Of a DNA stretch of 64,000 nt, positions 1 to 6,614 are shown piece after piece. The DNA lies in NCBI GenBank assembly GCA_020025015.1, contig JAHHSV010000001.1, positions 43,909 through 107,908 of the forward strand. Reading direction: 5' to 3'. Made by a program: the position numbers and the translations under genes. The stretch is from Anaeroplasmataceae bacterium (GTDB lineage: Bacteria; Bacillota_I; Bacilli_A; Acholeplasmatales; Anaeroplasmataceae). The stretch's first letter is position 1, and each line of letters opens with the position of its first letter. A model generated the notes under the pieces. The model made no database searches, was not told the DNA's origin, and was given only the letters and a program-made list of their open reading frames with translations.

Positions 1-191
1 TCTCCGCCCTTTAAAAATCTCTTTAGATCAGTGACAATAACCTTAACTGCTTCATAATTTAAGATACCATCATCATTTAGAGCACTAAAATGAATTACTG
101 TATCATCACTACAATAAATACCATAATGATAATATAATGTTCTTTTAACCCTTATTGCACTACCAAATACTGGTTTATTCCTGGTCCACAT
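1..191 (-). CDS. LRAT / NlpC-P60-like hydrolase, N-terminal part only
   Basis: The gene runs off the left edge, so only about 63 N-terminal residues are visible. It starts at ATG 191 behind a GGAG Shine-Dalgarno (SD) and overlaps the end of the upstream two-TM gene by 17 bp. The visible part reads GSAIRVKR, then YYHYGIY, then VIHFS, which is the typical N-terminal half of bacterial lecithin-retinol-acyltransferase-like proteins (permuted papain fold); the His in HYGIY would be catalytic. The Cys-bearing NCEHF-type motif should lie beyond the window. Substrate unknown; acyl transfer or amide hydrolysis is expected from the family. Confidence 0.65.
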   Translation of the reverse strand, partial: MWTRNKPVFGSAIRVKRTLYYHYGIYCSDDTVIHFSALNDDGILNYEAVKVIVTDLKRFLKGG

Positions 192-816
192 TTAAAGCAA
201 CTCCTAGGTCTTCCTTTAAATTATTTACGACCTCTACAAACTCTGGACTAATCTCAATTATATTAGTCTCAATTAGCGTATTATCTCTACTATCTAAATA
301 AAATCCTTCATAATAAATGTTTTTGCCTTGAAAGCTATAATCTTGAATACGCTCAAGAATCTTTTCATTGTAATCTATAAATATTTCAAAGCCTAGAAGC
401 TTTGTACATTTATCTAAGCCCTTAATATTACCTTGAGCTTTTTCTGACTCAGAAGCTAAATATTTTTCGACATCATTTATGAAAGTTACCTTATAAGCTG
501 TCTTATCTAAAATCTTCATATAAACATAACCATAGCTAATATCTCTTTTGCTATAATTTTTCTTTTTTAAATTACCCTCTAACTCTTCTAAGCTTAAGCT
601 GAAGCTAGCTGTATTGTATTTTTTAGGCTTAGGTTTAAATTTAAAGGTTTGAGCTAAAGCCATTTGAAGGCTAAAGGTTAAGATTACAAAATCAATAACC
701 AATAAAATTGTTATAAGTGTTCTTTCATTGGCATATAAATTCCACCAAATTAAACCTACTGCGACTAATAATGAACAACCAACTATCGTCCATAGCTGCC
801 ATTTTTTTAATTTCAT
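175..816 (-). CDS. hypothetical protein with two N-terminal membrane segments
   Basis: A 213-residue protein I do not recognise. Two hydrophobic stretches at about residues 8-27 and 34-56 are separated by a very short loop and probably form a hairpin. The remaining ~150 residues are soluble and charged, with alternating beta/alpha-like segments. SD AGAGG lies a few bases before the ATG. The last codons overlap the start of the LRAT-like gene, so the two are likely translationally coupled and may act together. No catalytic motif is visible. Confidence 0.7.
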   Translation of the reverse strand: MKLKKWQLWTIVGCSLLVAVGLIWWNLYANERTLITILLVIDFVILTFSLQMALAQTFKFKPKPKKYNTASFSLSLEELEGNLKKKNYSKRDISYGYVYMKILDKTAYKVTFINDVEKYLASESEKAQGNIKGLDKCTKLLGFEIFIDYNEKILERIQDYSFQGKNIYYEGFYLDSRDNTLIETNIIEISPEFVEVVNNLKEDLGVALNVDQE

Positions 817-960
817 ATGTACCTCTTTTTTTACTAAAAAGTTTATTTTTCATTATCAACTAATTTTAATACATTTTTACAAATAATTAAATACTTAAAA
901 TACAATATTTTTGCAAAAAAATGTTTTTTATTTAGAACTTTTTAATATTTACCTAATTAT

Positions 961-989
961 TTACTATTGTTCTAAGAATATGTTATAAT
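961..989 (+). promoter_or_regulatory. promoter of the LD-carboxypeptidase gene
   Basis: An extended -10 (TG, one base, then TATAAT at 984-989) has a weak -35-like TTACTA at 961-966 with a 17-bp spacer. Transcription would start near 996, just before the AAAGGAG SD. Confidence 0.5.
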
Positions 990-1018
990 TTAGTCAATAT
1001 TTTAAAGGAGATTTTTTT

Positions 1019-2020
1019 ATGAATAAGCCTAATTATCTTACTAAAAATATAAGCATAAACCTTATCGCTCCAAGCTTTGGCTGCACAACAGAGCCCTATA
1101 AAACTAGATTAGCTGAGGCAATAAATAAATTTAAAAAGCTAGGCTTTAAAATAAAGGAAGGAGCAAATATCTATAAGGCCTTAGGTGTTTGTAGCTCTAA
1201 TACCCCAGAGCTAAGAGCTAAGGAATTTATGGATGCCTATAAGGATCCAGAAACTAATTTGATTTTATCAGTTGGTGGTGGTGAGTTAATGAATGAAATA
1301 CTACCCTATATTGATTTTGAAGAAATAAAAAAATTACCACCGAAATGGTTTATGGGCTTTAGTGATAATACAAATCTAACCTTTACCCTTACTACCCTTG
1401 CTGATGTCGTAACCATCTATGGGCCAAATGCCCCAAGCTTTTATCCAAAAAGATTACAGTATGAAGCCTTAAATTCTTTAAGAATGCTAGCAGGAAAAAA
1501 GAGCTTTAAGGGCTACAAAAGATTCGAGCTAGAATCAACTAAGGATGAAAATAATCCCTTGGCTAAATTAAAGCTTAATAAGAAAAAAATTATAACACCT
1601 ATAAACTATAAAGAGCCATTTGAGGGTATCCTACTAGGTGGCTGCTTAGACTGCCTAATTAATCTTTGTGGAACAAAATACGATAAGGTCAAAGACTACG
1701 TTAAGGATAAGGAAATAGTTTGGTTTTTAGAAGCCTGTGATTTAAATCCCCTAGGTATAAGAAGAGCCCTATTTGAATTAAAGGAAGCTGGCTGGTTTGA
1801 AACTGCAAAGGGCTTTATAATTGGTAGAGCCTATAACTATAAGGATAATGTTTTTGGGGTGAATAGAATCAATGCCGTAACCGATATTTTAAAGGAATTA
1901 GAACTACCAATTCTAATTGATGCCGACCTTGGCCACCTACCTCCAACAATACCAATGATGACTGGGGCCAAGGCTAAAATTTCTTTTAGTGAAGAAAACA
2001 TTTTCGTTGATTACAAATAA
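1019..2020 (+). CDS. LD-carboxypeptidase / MccF-like peptidase, family S66
   Basis: A 333-residue member of serine peptidase family S66. It would cleave the L,D bond of murein tetrapeptides during cytoplasmic peptidoglycan recycling, or detoxify peptide-nucleotide antibiotics as MccF does. The nucleophile is Ser115 in GFSD, following the SVGGGE strand; Glu238 (WFLEACD) and His306 (DLGHLPP) complete the Ser-Glu-His triad. The YGPN motif at about 134 is also typical. No signal peptide, so cytoplasmic. AAAGGAG SD, 8 bases before ATG. Monocistronic, closed by the hairpin at 2021. Its presence implies the organism makes peptidoglycan. Family certain; murein versus microcin substrate not decidable. 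Confidence 0.88.
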   Translation: MNKPNYLTKNISINLIAPSFGCTTEPYKTRLAEAINKFKKLGFKIKEGANIYKALGVCSSNTPELRAKEFMDAYKDPETNLILSVGGGELMNEILPYIDFEEIKKLPPKWFMGFSDNTNLTFTLTTLADVVTIYGPNAPSFYPKRLQYEALNSLRMLAGKKSFKGYKRFELESTKDENNPLAKLKLNKKKIITPINYKEPFEGILLGGCLDCLINLCGTKYDKVKDYVKDKEIVWFLEACDLNPLGIRRALFELKEAGWFETAKGFIIGRAYNYKDNVFGVNRINAVTDILKELELPILIDADLGHLPPTIPMMTGAKAKISFSEENIFVDYK

Positions 2021-2050
2021 AAAAGAAGTGTTTGAAACACTTCTTTTTTT
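2021..2050. terminator. bidirectional intrinsic terminator
   Basis: Perfect hairpin AAAAGAAGTG / CACTTCTTTT around a short TTTGAAA loop, with T-runs on both strands. It serves the rightward LD-carboxypeptidase gene and the leftward thioredoxin-like gene ending at 2079. Confidence 0.85.
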
Positions 2051-2078
2051 ACAAATAATCGCTTAACTAAAGGAAAAT

Positions 2079-2396
2079 TTAAGCTTTTAATTCTTCAATT
2101 TTAGCATCTAACCATATTTCTAAAATTTCTTCTGGTTGATAACCTCTACAAGAAGATTTAACCTCTAAATCTTGCATTACTAAAATTGTAGGAACACGGT
2201 CAACACCAAATTTAGCAACTAAATCCATGGTATCCTCAGCTACCTCTAAATGATGTAGCTGACAGTCACTTCTACCACCAACTAAACGAGCTAAAATTGG
2301 CATTAGGGTAATACAATTTGCACAGCCCTCACCACTTACCTCAACAACACTAATTCCTTTTAAAACGTCCTTATAATTTTCATTACTTAGCTTCAT
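2079..2396 (-). CDS. thioredoxin-like protein paired with pflA
   Basis: A 105-residue thioredoxin-fold protein. The active site is C25-A-N-C28 (GEGCANC) at the start of helix 1, and the cis-proline is in DRVPTILV. No signal peptide, so a cytoplasmic dithiol reductase or protein-bound thiol carrier. The CxxC is not the standard WCGPC, which suggests a dedicated partner rather than bulk thioredoxin. It overlaps the 3' end of pflA by 14 bp, so the two are co-translated. A role in keeping the PFL activase or another glycyl-radical system reduced is an inference from this coupling only. Confidence 0.75.
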   Translation of the reverse strand: MKLSNENYKDVLKGISVVEVSGEGCANCITLMPILARLVGGRSDCQLHHLEVAEDTMDLVAKFGVDRVPTILVMQDLEVKSSCRGYQPEEILEIWLDAKIEELKA

Positions 2397-3126
2397 CCTT
2401 AATCACTCCTAATAACTTTTTTGCCCAAATAACCTCATCCTTAGTTGGGGCCTTAACGCCCTCTAAAGGATATGGTATATTTAATTCCTTATACTTTACA
2501 ACCCCCATTGTATGATATGGTAAAACCTCAATTTTCTCAACTGTTTCTAAGGTATCAATAAATGCCTTTAGCTTAACCAATTCATCTTCAACCAAGGTGA
2601 TTCCTGGTACAATTACATGGCGAATCCACATTTTCTTACCATGATCACTTAACCATTTAGCAAAGGCTAAGGTATTATCATTATAAACACCGGTTAATTC
2701 CTTATGGCCATTTCTATCAATATGCTTTATATCTAATAAAAATAAATCAACATATTTAATTAGCTCTTCATGCTTTTTAACGCTTTCAGGATCATTAGGA
2801 TTAAACATAAAGCCTGAGGTATCACAGGCTGTATGAATCCCCTTTTCATGAAATTTTTTGAATAGCTCTAACGCAAAATCAAATTGTAATAGTGGCTCAC
2901 CACCGGTAATAGTAATACCACCCTTATCACCAAAATAGCCTTTATATTTTAAAGCTTGCTTAACAATATCATCAGATTCATAAACCTTAGAATTAGCAAA
3001 TGTCCATGTATCAGGATTATGACAGAACTTACATCTTAAAGGACAACCCTTTAAAAAAATTACAAATCTAATTCCTGGACCATCTACAGTTCCAAAGCTT
3101 TCAAAGGAATGAACATTTCCCTTCAT
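2383..3126 (-). CDS. pflA: pyruvate formate-lyase activating enzyme (radical SAM)
   Basis: About 247 residues. It generates the glycyl radical on pyruvate formate-lyase using S-adenosylmethionine and a [4Fe-4S] cluster held by the CxxxCxxC motif (CPLRCKFCHNP), after the family signature GTVDGPGIR. ITGGEPLLQ is the SAM-binding GGE motif. I place the start at the ATG at 3126, directly before KGNVHSFES, where PFL activases normally begin; an in-frame GTG at 3174 would add 16 atypical residues. The SD is weak (GGTG). No pflB lies nearby, so the target enzyme is elsewhere. It overlaps the thioredoxin-like gene downstream. Confidence 0.9.
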   Translation of the reverse strand: MKGNVHSFESFGTVDGPGIRFVIFLKGCPLRCKFCHNPDTWTFANSKVYESDDIVKQALKYKGYFGDKGGITITGGEPLLQFDFALELFKKFHEKGIHTACDTSGFMFNPNDPESVKKHEELIKYVDLFLLDIKHIDRNGHKELTGVYNDNTLAFAKWLSDHGKKMWIRHVIVPGITLVEDELVKLKAFIDTLETVEKIEVLPYHTMGVVKYKELNIPYPLEGVKAPTKDEVIWAKKLLGVIKDEAK

Positions 3127-3187
3127 AATATCACACACCAATCTTAATGTTTCAATAAAATTTAATTTGCACACCTAGTGCTTTCTT

Positions 3188-3217
3188 ATAATAGCATAAA
3201 ACTACTAAAATTTCTAA
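3188..3217 (-). promoter_or_regulatory. possible pflA promoter
   Basis: On the minus strand, -35-like TTAGAA (3212-3217), an 18-bp spacer, and -10-like TATTAT (3188-3193). Both boxes are imperfect, but the position about 60 bp before the preferred pflA start fits. Confidence 0.35.
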
Positions 3218-3252
3218 CCATTTTGCTTTTAAAGGGTTTTCATAAATGAGGA

Positions 3253-3287
3253 TAAAAAAATAAGCTCTCCTAAGAGAGCCTATTTTT
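3253..3287 (-). terminator. terminator of the superoxide reductase gene
   Basis: Minus-strand hairpin GCTCTC / GAGAGC with a four-base loop and A/U flanks that extend the stem, followed by a run of seven T. Confidence 0.85.
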
Positions 3288-3295
3288 ATGTAAAA

Positions 3296-3670
3296 TTATA
3301 AGTTTGTCATCCATAAGCCATGTAAATTACAATAAGCGTAAACGTTTAAAACCTTTTCGTTTTCTTGTAATTTGAAGCTTGCCTTTGGCTCATCTGCTGG
3401 AGTTAAATCCTTACGGTAAACACCCATATTAGTTTCAACAGCTATAAAGTTGATTAAATGAGCTTCAGTTTGTGGATGTAAAACACTACCAACTACTACT
3501 TCTACTAAGTCCCCACTTAAAGTAACAACTGGTACATGCTTTTCCTTAGCTGCATCCACAGTATTTGGAATAAGTTCAACCATTGGCTTACCGCAGCAAG
3601 CTGGTTTAACCTTATGGTCAACTACCATTTCTACTACATTTTTACAAATATCGCACACATAAAATTTCAT
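3296..3670 (-). CDS. dfx: superoxide reductase / desulfoferrodoxin
   Basis: A 124-residue two-iron superoxide reductase. It reduces superoxide to H2O2 without producing O2, a typical defence of strict anaerobes. The N-terminal desulforedoxin-like Fe(SCys)4 site is complete (C6, C9, C25, C26). The catalytic site has the E43-K44-H45 loop, H65 and H71 (LHPQTEAH), and C114/H117 (YCNLHG). The electron donor is usually rubredoxin, not encoded here. It has its own promoter and terminator, so it is monocistronic; AGGAGG SD. Confidence 0.95.
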   Translation of the reverse strand: MKFYVCDICKNVVEMVVDHKVKPACCGKPMVELIPNTVDAAKEKHVPVVTLSGDLVEVVVGSVLHPQTEAHLINFIAVETNMGVYRKDLTPADEPKASFKLQENEKVLNVYAYCNLHGLWMTNL

Positions 3671-3694
3671 TTTAATATCCTCCTAACTGATTCC

Positions 3695-3724
3695 ATTATA
3701 ACATACAATAACCAGTTTTATCAA
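3695..3724 (-). promoter_or_regulatory. dfx promoter
   Basis: Minus strand TTGATA (3719-3724), 18-bp spacer, TATAAT (3695-3700) preceded by TGT, which makes an extended -10. Transcription would start about 20 bp before the AGGAGG SD. Confidence 0.7.
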
Positions 3725-3757
3725 AATTTTGCTTAAAGTAATAAAACTTAAACTAAT

Positions 3758-3786
3758 TTGAAATTTTAGTTTTTTTATTTTATAAT
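3758..3786 (+). promoter_or_regulatory. promoter of the HIT protein gene
   Basis: TTGAAA (3758-3763), 17-bp spacer, TATAAT (3781-3786): a near-consensus housekeeping promoter that is divergent from the dfx promoter. Confidence 0.75.
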
Positions 3787-3810
3787 AATTAAAAAGAGGA
3801 GATGATTTTT

Positions 3811-4209
3811 TTGAGCTGTGTATTTTGTTTAATTAAAAATGGAGAAATTTCATCTAGAAAGGTTTATGAGGATGATAAGGTTTTTGCTATTCTAGATATC
3901 AGCCAAGCAACTAAGGGACATACCCTAGTGATGCCAAAGGAGCATTATGAATCTATATTTGATATACCTACTGATTTATATTTACATCTACAATCAGTAG
4001 CACAAATGTTAGCGAAAAAGATTGTAAAAAATTTAGGGGCCTTAGGCTGCAATATTTTAAATAATAATGGTGATGCTGCGGGTCAAGTAGTAAAGCACTT
4101 CCATTTACATATTATTCCAAGATATGAAAATGATGATATAACAATTGAATCTGTTGATCATAGTAAGGATTACGATAAGGATGAAATTTTTAAGGAAGTC
4201 CTAAAGTAA
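3811..4209 (+). CDS. HIT-family nucleotide hydrolase/transferase
   Basis: A 132-residue histidine-triad protein (Hint-like). The triad HFHLHII sits near residue 97, and GHTLVMPKEH is the typical upstream strand-helix motif. Likely hydrolyses nucleoside phosphoramidates or adenylated compounds. I choose TTG 3811 as the start because it gives the canonical SCVFCLIKNGEI N-terminus and sits 10 bases after the GAGGAG SD; the in-frame ATG at 3802 is only one base from that SD. The first residues carry a CxxC as in zinc-binding Hint proteins. Monocistronic. Confidence 0.9.
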   Translation: MSCVFCLIKNGEISSRKVYEDDKVFAILDISQATKGHTLVMPKEHYESIFDIPTDLYLHLQSVAQMLAKKIVKNLGALGCNILNNNGDAAGQVVKHFHLHIIPRYENDDITIESVDHSKDYDKDEIFKEVLK

Positions 4210-4243
4210 GAAAAACGGCTACTAATTGTAGTCGTTTTTCTTT
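4210..4243. terminator. bidirectional terminator
   Basis: GAAAAACGGCTAC / GTAGTCGTTTTTC hairpin with one G-U pair and a five-base loop. T-runs on both strands let it serve the convergent HIT gene and helicase gene. Confidence 0.8.
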
Positions 4244-6564
4244 TACTCAGCTTTCGTATTCCAAAAATTAGCGATAACCTCATAAATATCATCTTCAGTT
4301 TCTAGGTAGCTTAGATTTTTCCAGTGGCTTGGGAAAAGCTCCTGATATTTTTTATAACGATACCTATAATCTAATAGTAATAGGAAGCCCTTATCAGTTT
4401 CCGTTCTGATTACCCTACCAGCTGCCTGAATTACCTTATTAAAGCCTGGATAAACGTATGCGTATTCTAAGCCCTTATCATATTTAGCATTATAAAAATT
4501 CTTTAATATTTCATTTTCAATATTAACCTGTAAAAAGCCTACCCCAACAATTATTACTCCATGTAATAAATCACCAATTAAATCAATACCCTCAGAAAAA
4601 ATACCGCCTAAAACAAATAAGCCTAAAACATTTCCTGGTTCCTTAAATCTATCAATTAATTCCTGTTGCTCAAATTCAGTAAGGCCTTGCTTTTGCGTAA
4701 TGATTTCATAATCATCTAGTTCTAAATATTTAGCACACATATTTAAATATTCATAGGAAGGAAAGAAGACAATATATTTTCCCTTCTTAGGACTAATTGC
4801 TGCTTTTATCTTAGCATTTAGAAGGCCTAGGCTTTTTAATCTATCACTATATTTAGTATTTAAGGATGAAACAATGACCTTAAATTTATTACTATCAAAT
4901 GGGGAATCTAAGGCAATGTAACTACCCTTTCCCATTGTTAATAAATCCTTATAATAATTAATAGGATATAGGGTTGCACTAAAGAATAAAGCACCCTTAG
5001 AATGATTTTCGATTATATCAGTTAAATAAGATGATGCATCTAAGCACTTTAAGGATATTGTTAAATTATTATCAATTAGCTTTATTAAAAAAATATGGTT
5101 ATCGTTTGAAAGCCTTGAAATTCTTAAATAATCCTTAAGTAAAAAATAGATTTCTAAAATATTATCCTTAAAATCAACCTTGTCATTATTATCTAAAACA
5201 AATTGAATTTTTTCGCAAATAGAAAATAAATAATTTTCAATTTCTAGATCCTTAGAATAATCATAATAATAGCTATTAGAAATTAAGCTATCATATTTTT
5301 TATGAATATAATTAATTAAATATAGTAAATCCTTACCTGGCTTATTCGGAAAATCCTCAGTTAGCATTTTAAGCTTTAATAGGTCAAAAATTGAAAAGGA
5401 AGCAGAATACATATCAAGGCTTCGAGCTAATAGATTATGTGCCTCATCAACTAAAAGATATGGTCTATATGGGCCTTCCTCAAAGAATCTTATAAGCTTA
5501 GCCTTAGGATCAAAAACATAGTTATAATCACAAATTATAACATCAACATTTGTTGAAATATTTAAGGAATATTCAAAGCTACAAATCTCATATTTAAAGC
5601 TATAATCTAATAAAATATCTTCCGTAATTACATCATTATTTTTTAGAATATCCCGGGTTGCTTCCTTAATTTTATTAAAGAAATTTTTAGCAAATGGGCA
5701 TTCATCTGGATTACAGGTTTTACTCTTTAAAAGACATATTTTTTTCTTAGCTGTAAGTATAATTGCCTTTGCCTTTAAGCCCTTTTTAATTAATAGCTTC
5801 ATCGCCTTAATTGCTGATGCCTTACCACTATTTTTAGCAGTTAAATAGAAGAGCTTATCATCAATTTCTGTCATTGCTTTTAAGCCTGAAAAAAGGCTAG
5901 ACATTGTCTTACCAATACCAGTTGGAGCAAGCGCATAAATGATATCATTGTTGTTGAATGTCTCCCTTGCCGCCTTCATCATTAAAGCCTGGCCATCTCT
6001 AATTTTATCATATGGGAAATCGATGGATTTTGTTGTAACAAGGCGATTTATTGCACGTTCTAGATATTCATTAAAATAGGATAAATAAATATCTAGAGTC
6101 CTATAAAAGAAGACTTCTAATTCCTTTTTTGTTAGTTCGTATTTATAGTTTCTTCGCGTTAATGTTGATCTTTCAATATATAAAAGATTAAGCTCAATTG
6201 TATCAATTGATTTATCTAAAAGCATTAGGTAGCCATAGATTTTTAGCTGAGCTAAATGTGACTCTAAGGGTTCAAATTTTTGATTGTAAATTTCCTTAGA
6301 GGTCGTCTTAATTTCTTCTAAAATAATCTTAGTATCGTTCCTTAAAACACCATCAATAAAGCCTATAAAATTGTAGTCTTCGTCTTGATATTTTATTGTC
6401 TTATTTAAGTAGTATTCCTTAACCGCACCATCAGTATATTCTGACTGCCTTAGGCTATGAATATTCTTCCCTTCAATATGGCTATTATTGAAGCTTAATT
6501 CATTTGTTAAATTTCCACTTTCATAGACAAAATACGCAAGCTCTCTAATAGCTATACTTCTCAT
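4243..6564 (-). CDS. PD-(D/E)XK nuclease fused to DinG/XPD-family DNA helicase
   Basis: A 773-residue protein. Residues ~1-170 form a RecB/Cas4-like nuclease domain: D71 in GFIDG, E84-I-K86 in LEEIKT, and Q106-x3-Y110. From ~180 follows a superfamily 2 XPD/Rad3-type helicase: Walker A at 213-220 (APTGIGKT), four iron-sulphur cysteines (C277, C284, C289, C328), DEAH at 373-376, the SAT motif, and the QAAGRVIR motif VI. It should unwind 5' to 3' and cut single-stranded flaps or ends in repair. The same fusion occurs in many Firmicutes. AAGGAG SD five bases before ATG. It lies behind the gyrA terminator and may use its own promoter. Confidence 0.88.
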   Translation of the reverse strand: MRSIAIRELAYFVYESGNLTNELSFNNSHIEGKNIHSLRQSEYTDGAVKEYYLNKTIKYQDEDYNFIGFIDGVLRNDTKIILEEIKTTSKEIYNQKFEPLESHLAQLKIYGYLMLLDKSIDTIELNLLYIERSTLTRRNYKYELTKKELEVFFYRTLDIYLSYFNEYLERAINRLVTTKSIDFPYDKIRDGQALMMKAARETFNNNDIIYALAPTGIGKTMSSLFSGLKAMTEIDDKLFYLTAKNSGKASAIKAMKLLIKKGLKAKAIILTAKKKICLLKSKTCNPDECPFAKNFFNKIKEATRDILKNNDVITEDILLDYSFKYEICSFEYSLNISTNVDVIICDYNYVFDPKAKLIRFFEEGPYRPYLLVDEAHNLLARSLDMYSASFSIFDLLKLKMLTEDFPNKPGKDLLYLINYIHKKYDSLISNSYYYDYSKDLEIENYLFSICEKIQFVLDNNDKVDFKDNILEIYFLLKDYLRISRLSNDNHIFLIKLIDNNLTISLKCLDASSYLTDIIENHSKGALFFSATLYPINYYKDLLTMGKGSYIALDSPFDSNKFKVIVSSLNTKYSDRLKSLGLLNAKIKAAISPKKGKYIVFFPSYEYLNMCAKYLELDDYEIITQKQGLTEFEQQELIDRFKEPGNVLGLFVLGGIFSEGIDLIGDLLHGVIIVGVGFLQVNIENEILKNFYNAKYDKGLEYAYVYPGFNKVIQAAGRVIRTETDKGFLLLLDYRYRYKKYQELFPSHWKNLSYLETEDDIYEVIANFWNTKAE

Positions 6565-6575
6565 AATTCTCCTTA

Positions 6576-6606
6576 GAAAAATAGAAGATTGCCAAGCAAT
6601 CTTCTA
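6576..6606 (-). terminator. gyrA terminator
   Basis: Minus-strand 11-bp perfect stem TAGAAGATTGC / GCAATCTTCTA with a three-base loop, then ATTTTTC. It ends the yaaA-recF-gyrB-gyrA operon. Confidence 0.85.
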
Positions 6607-6614
6607 TAGTTTTT

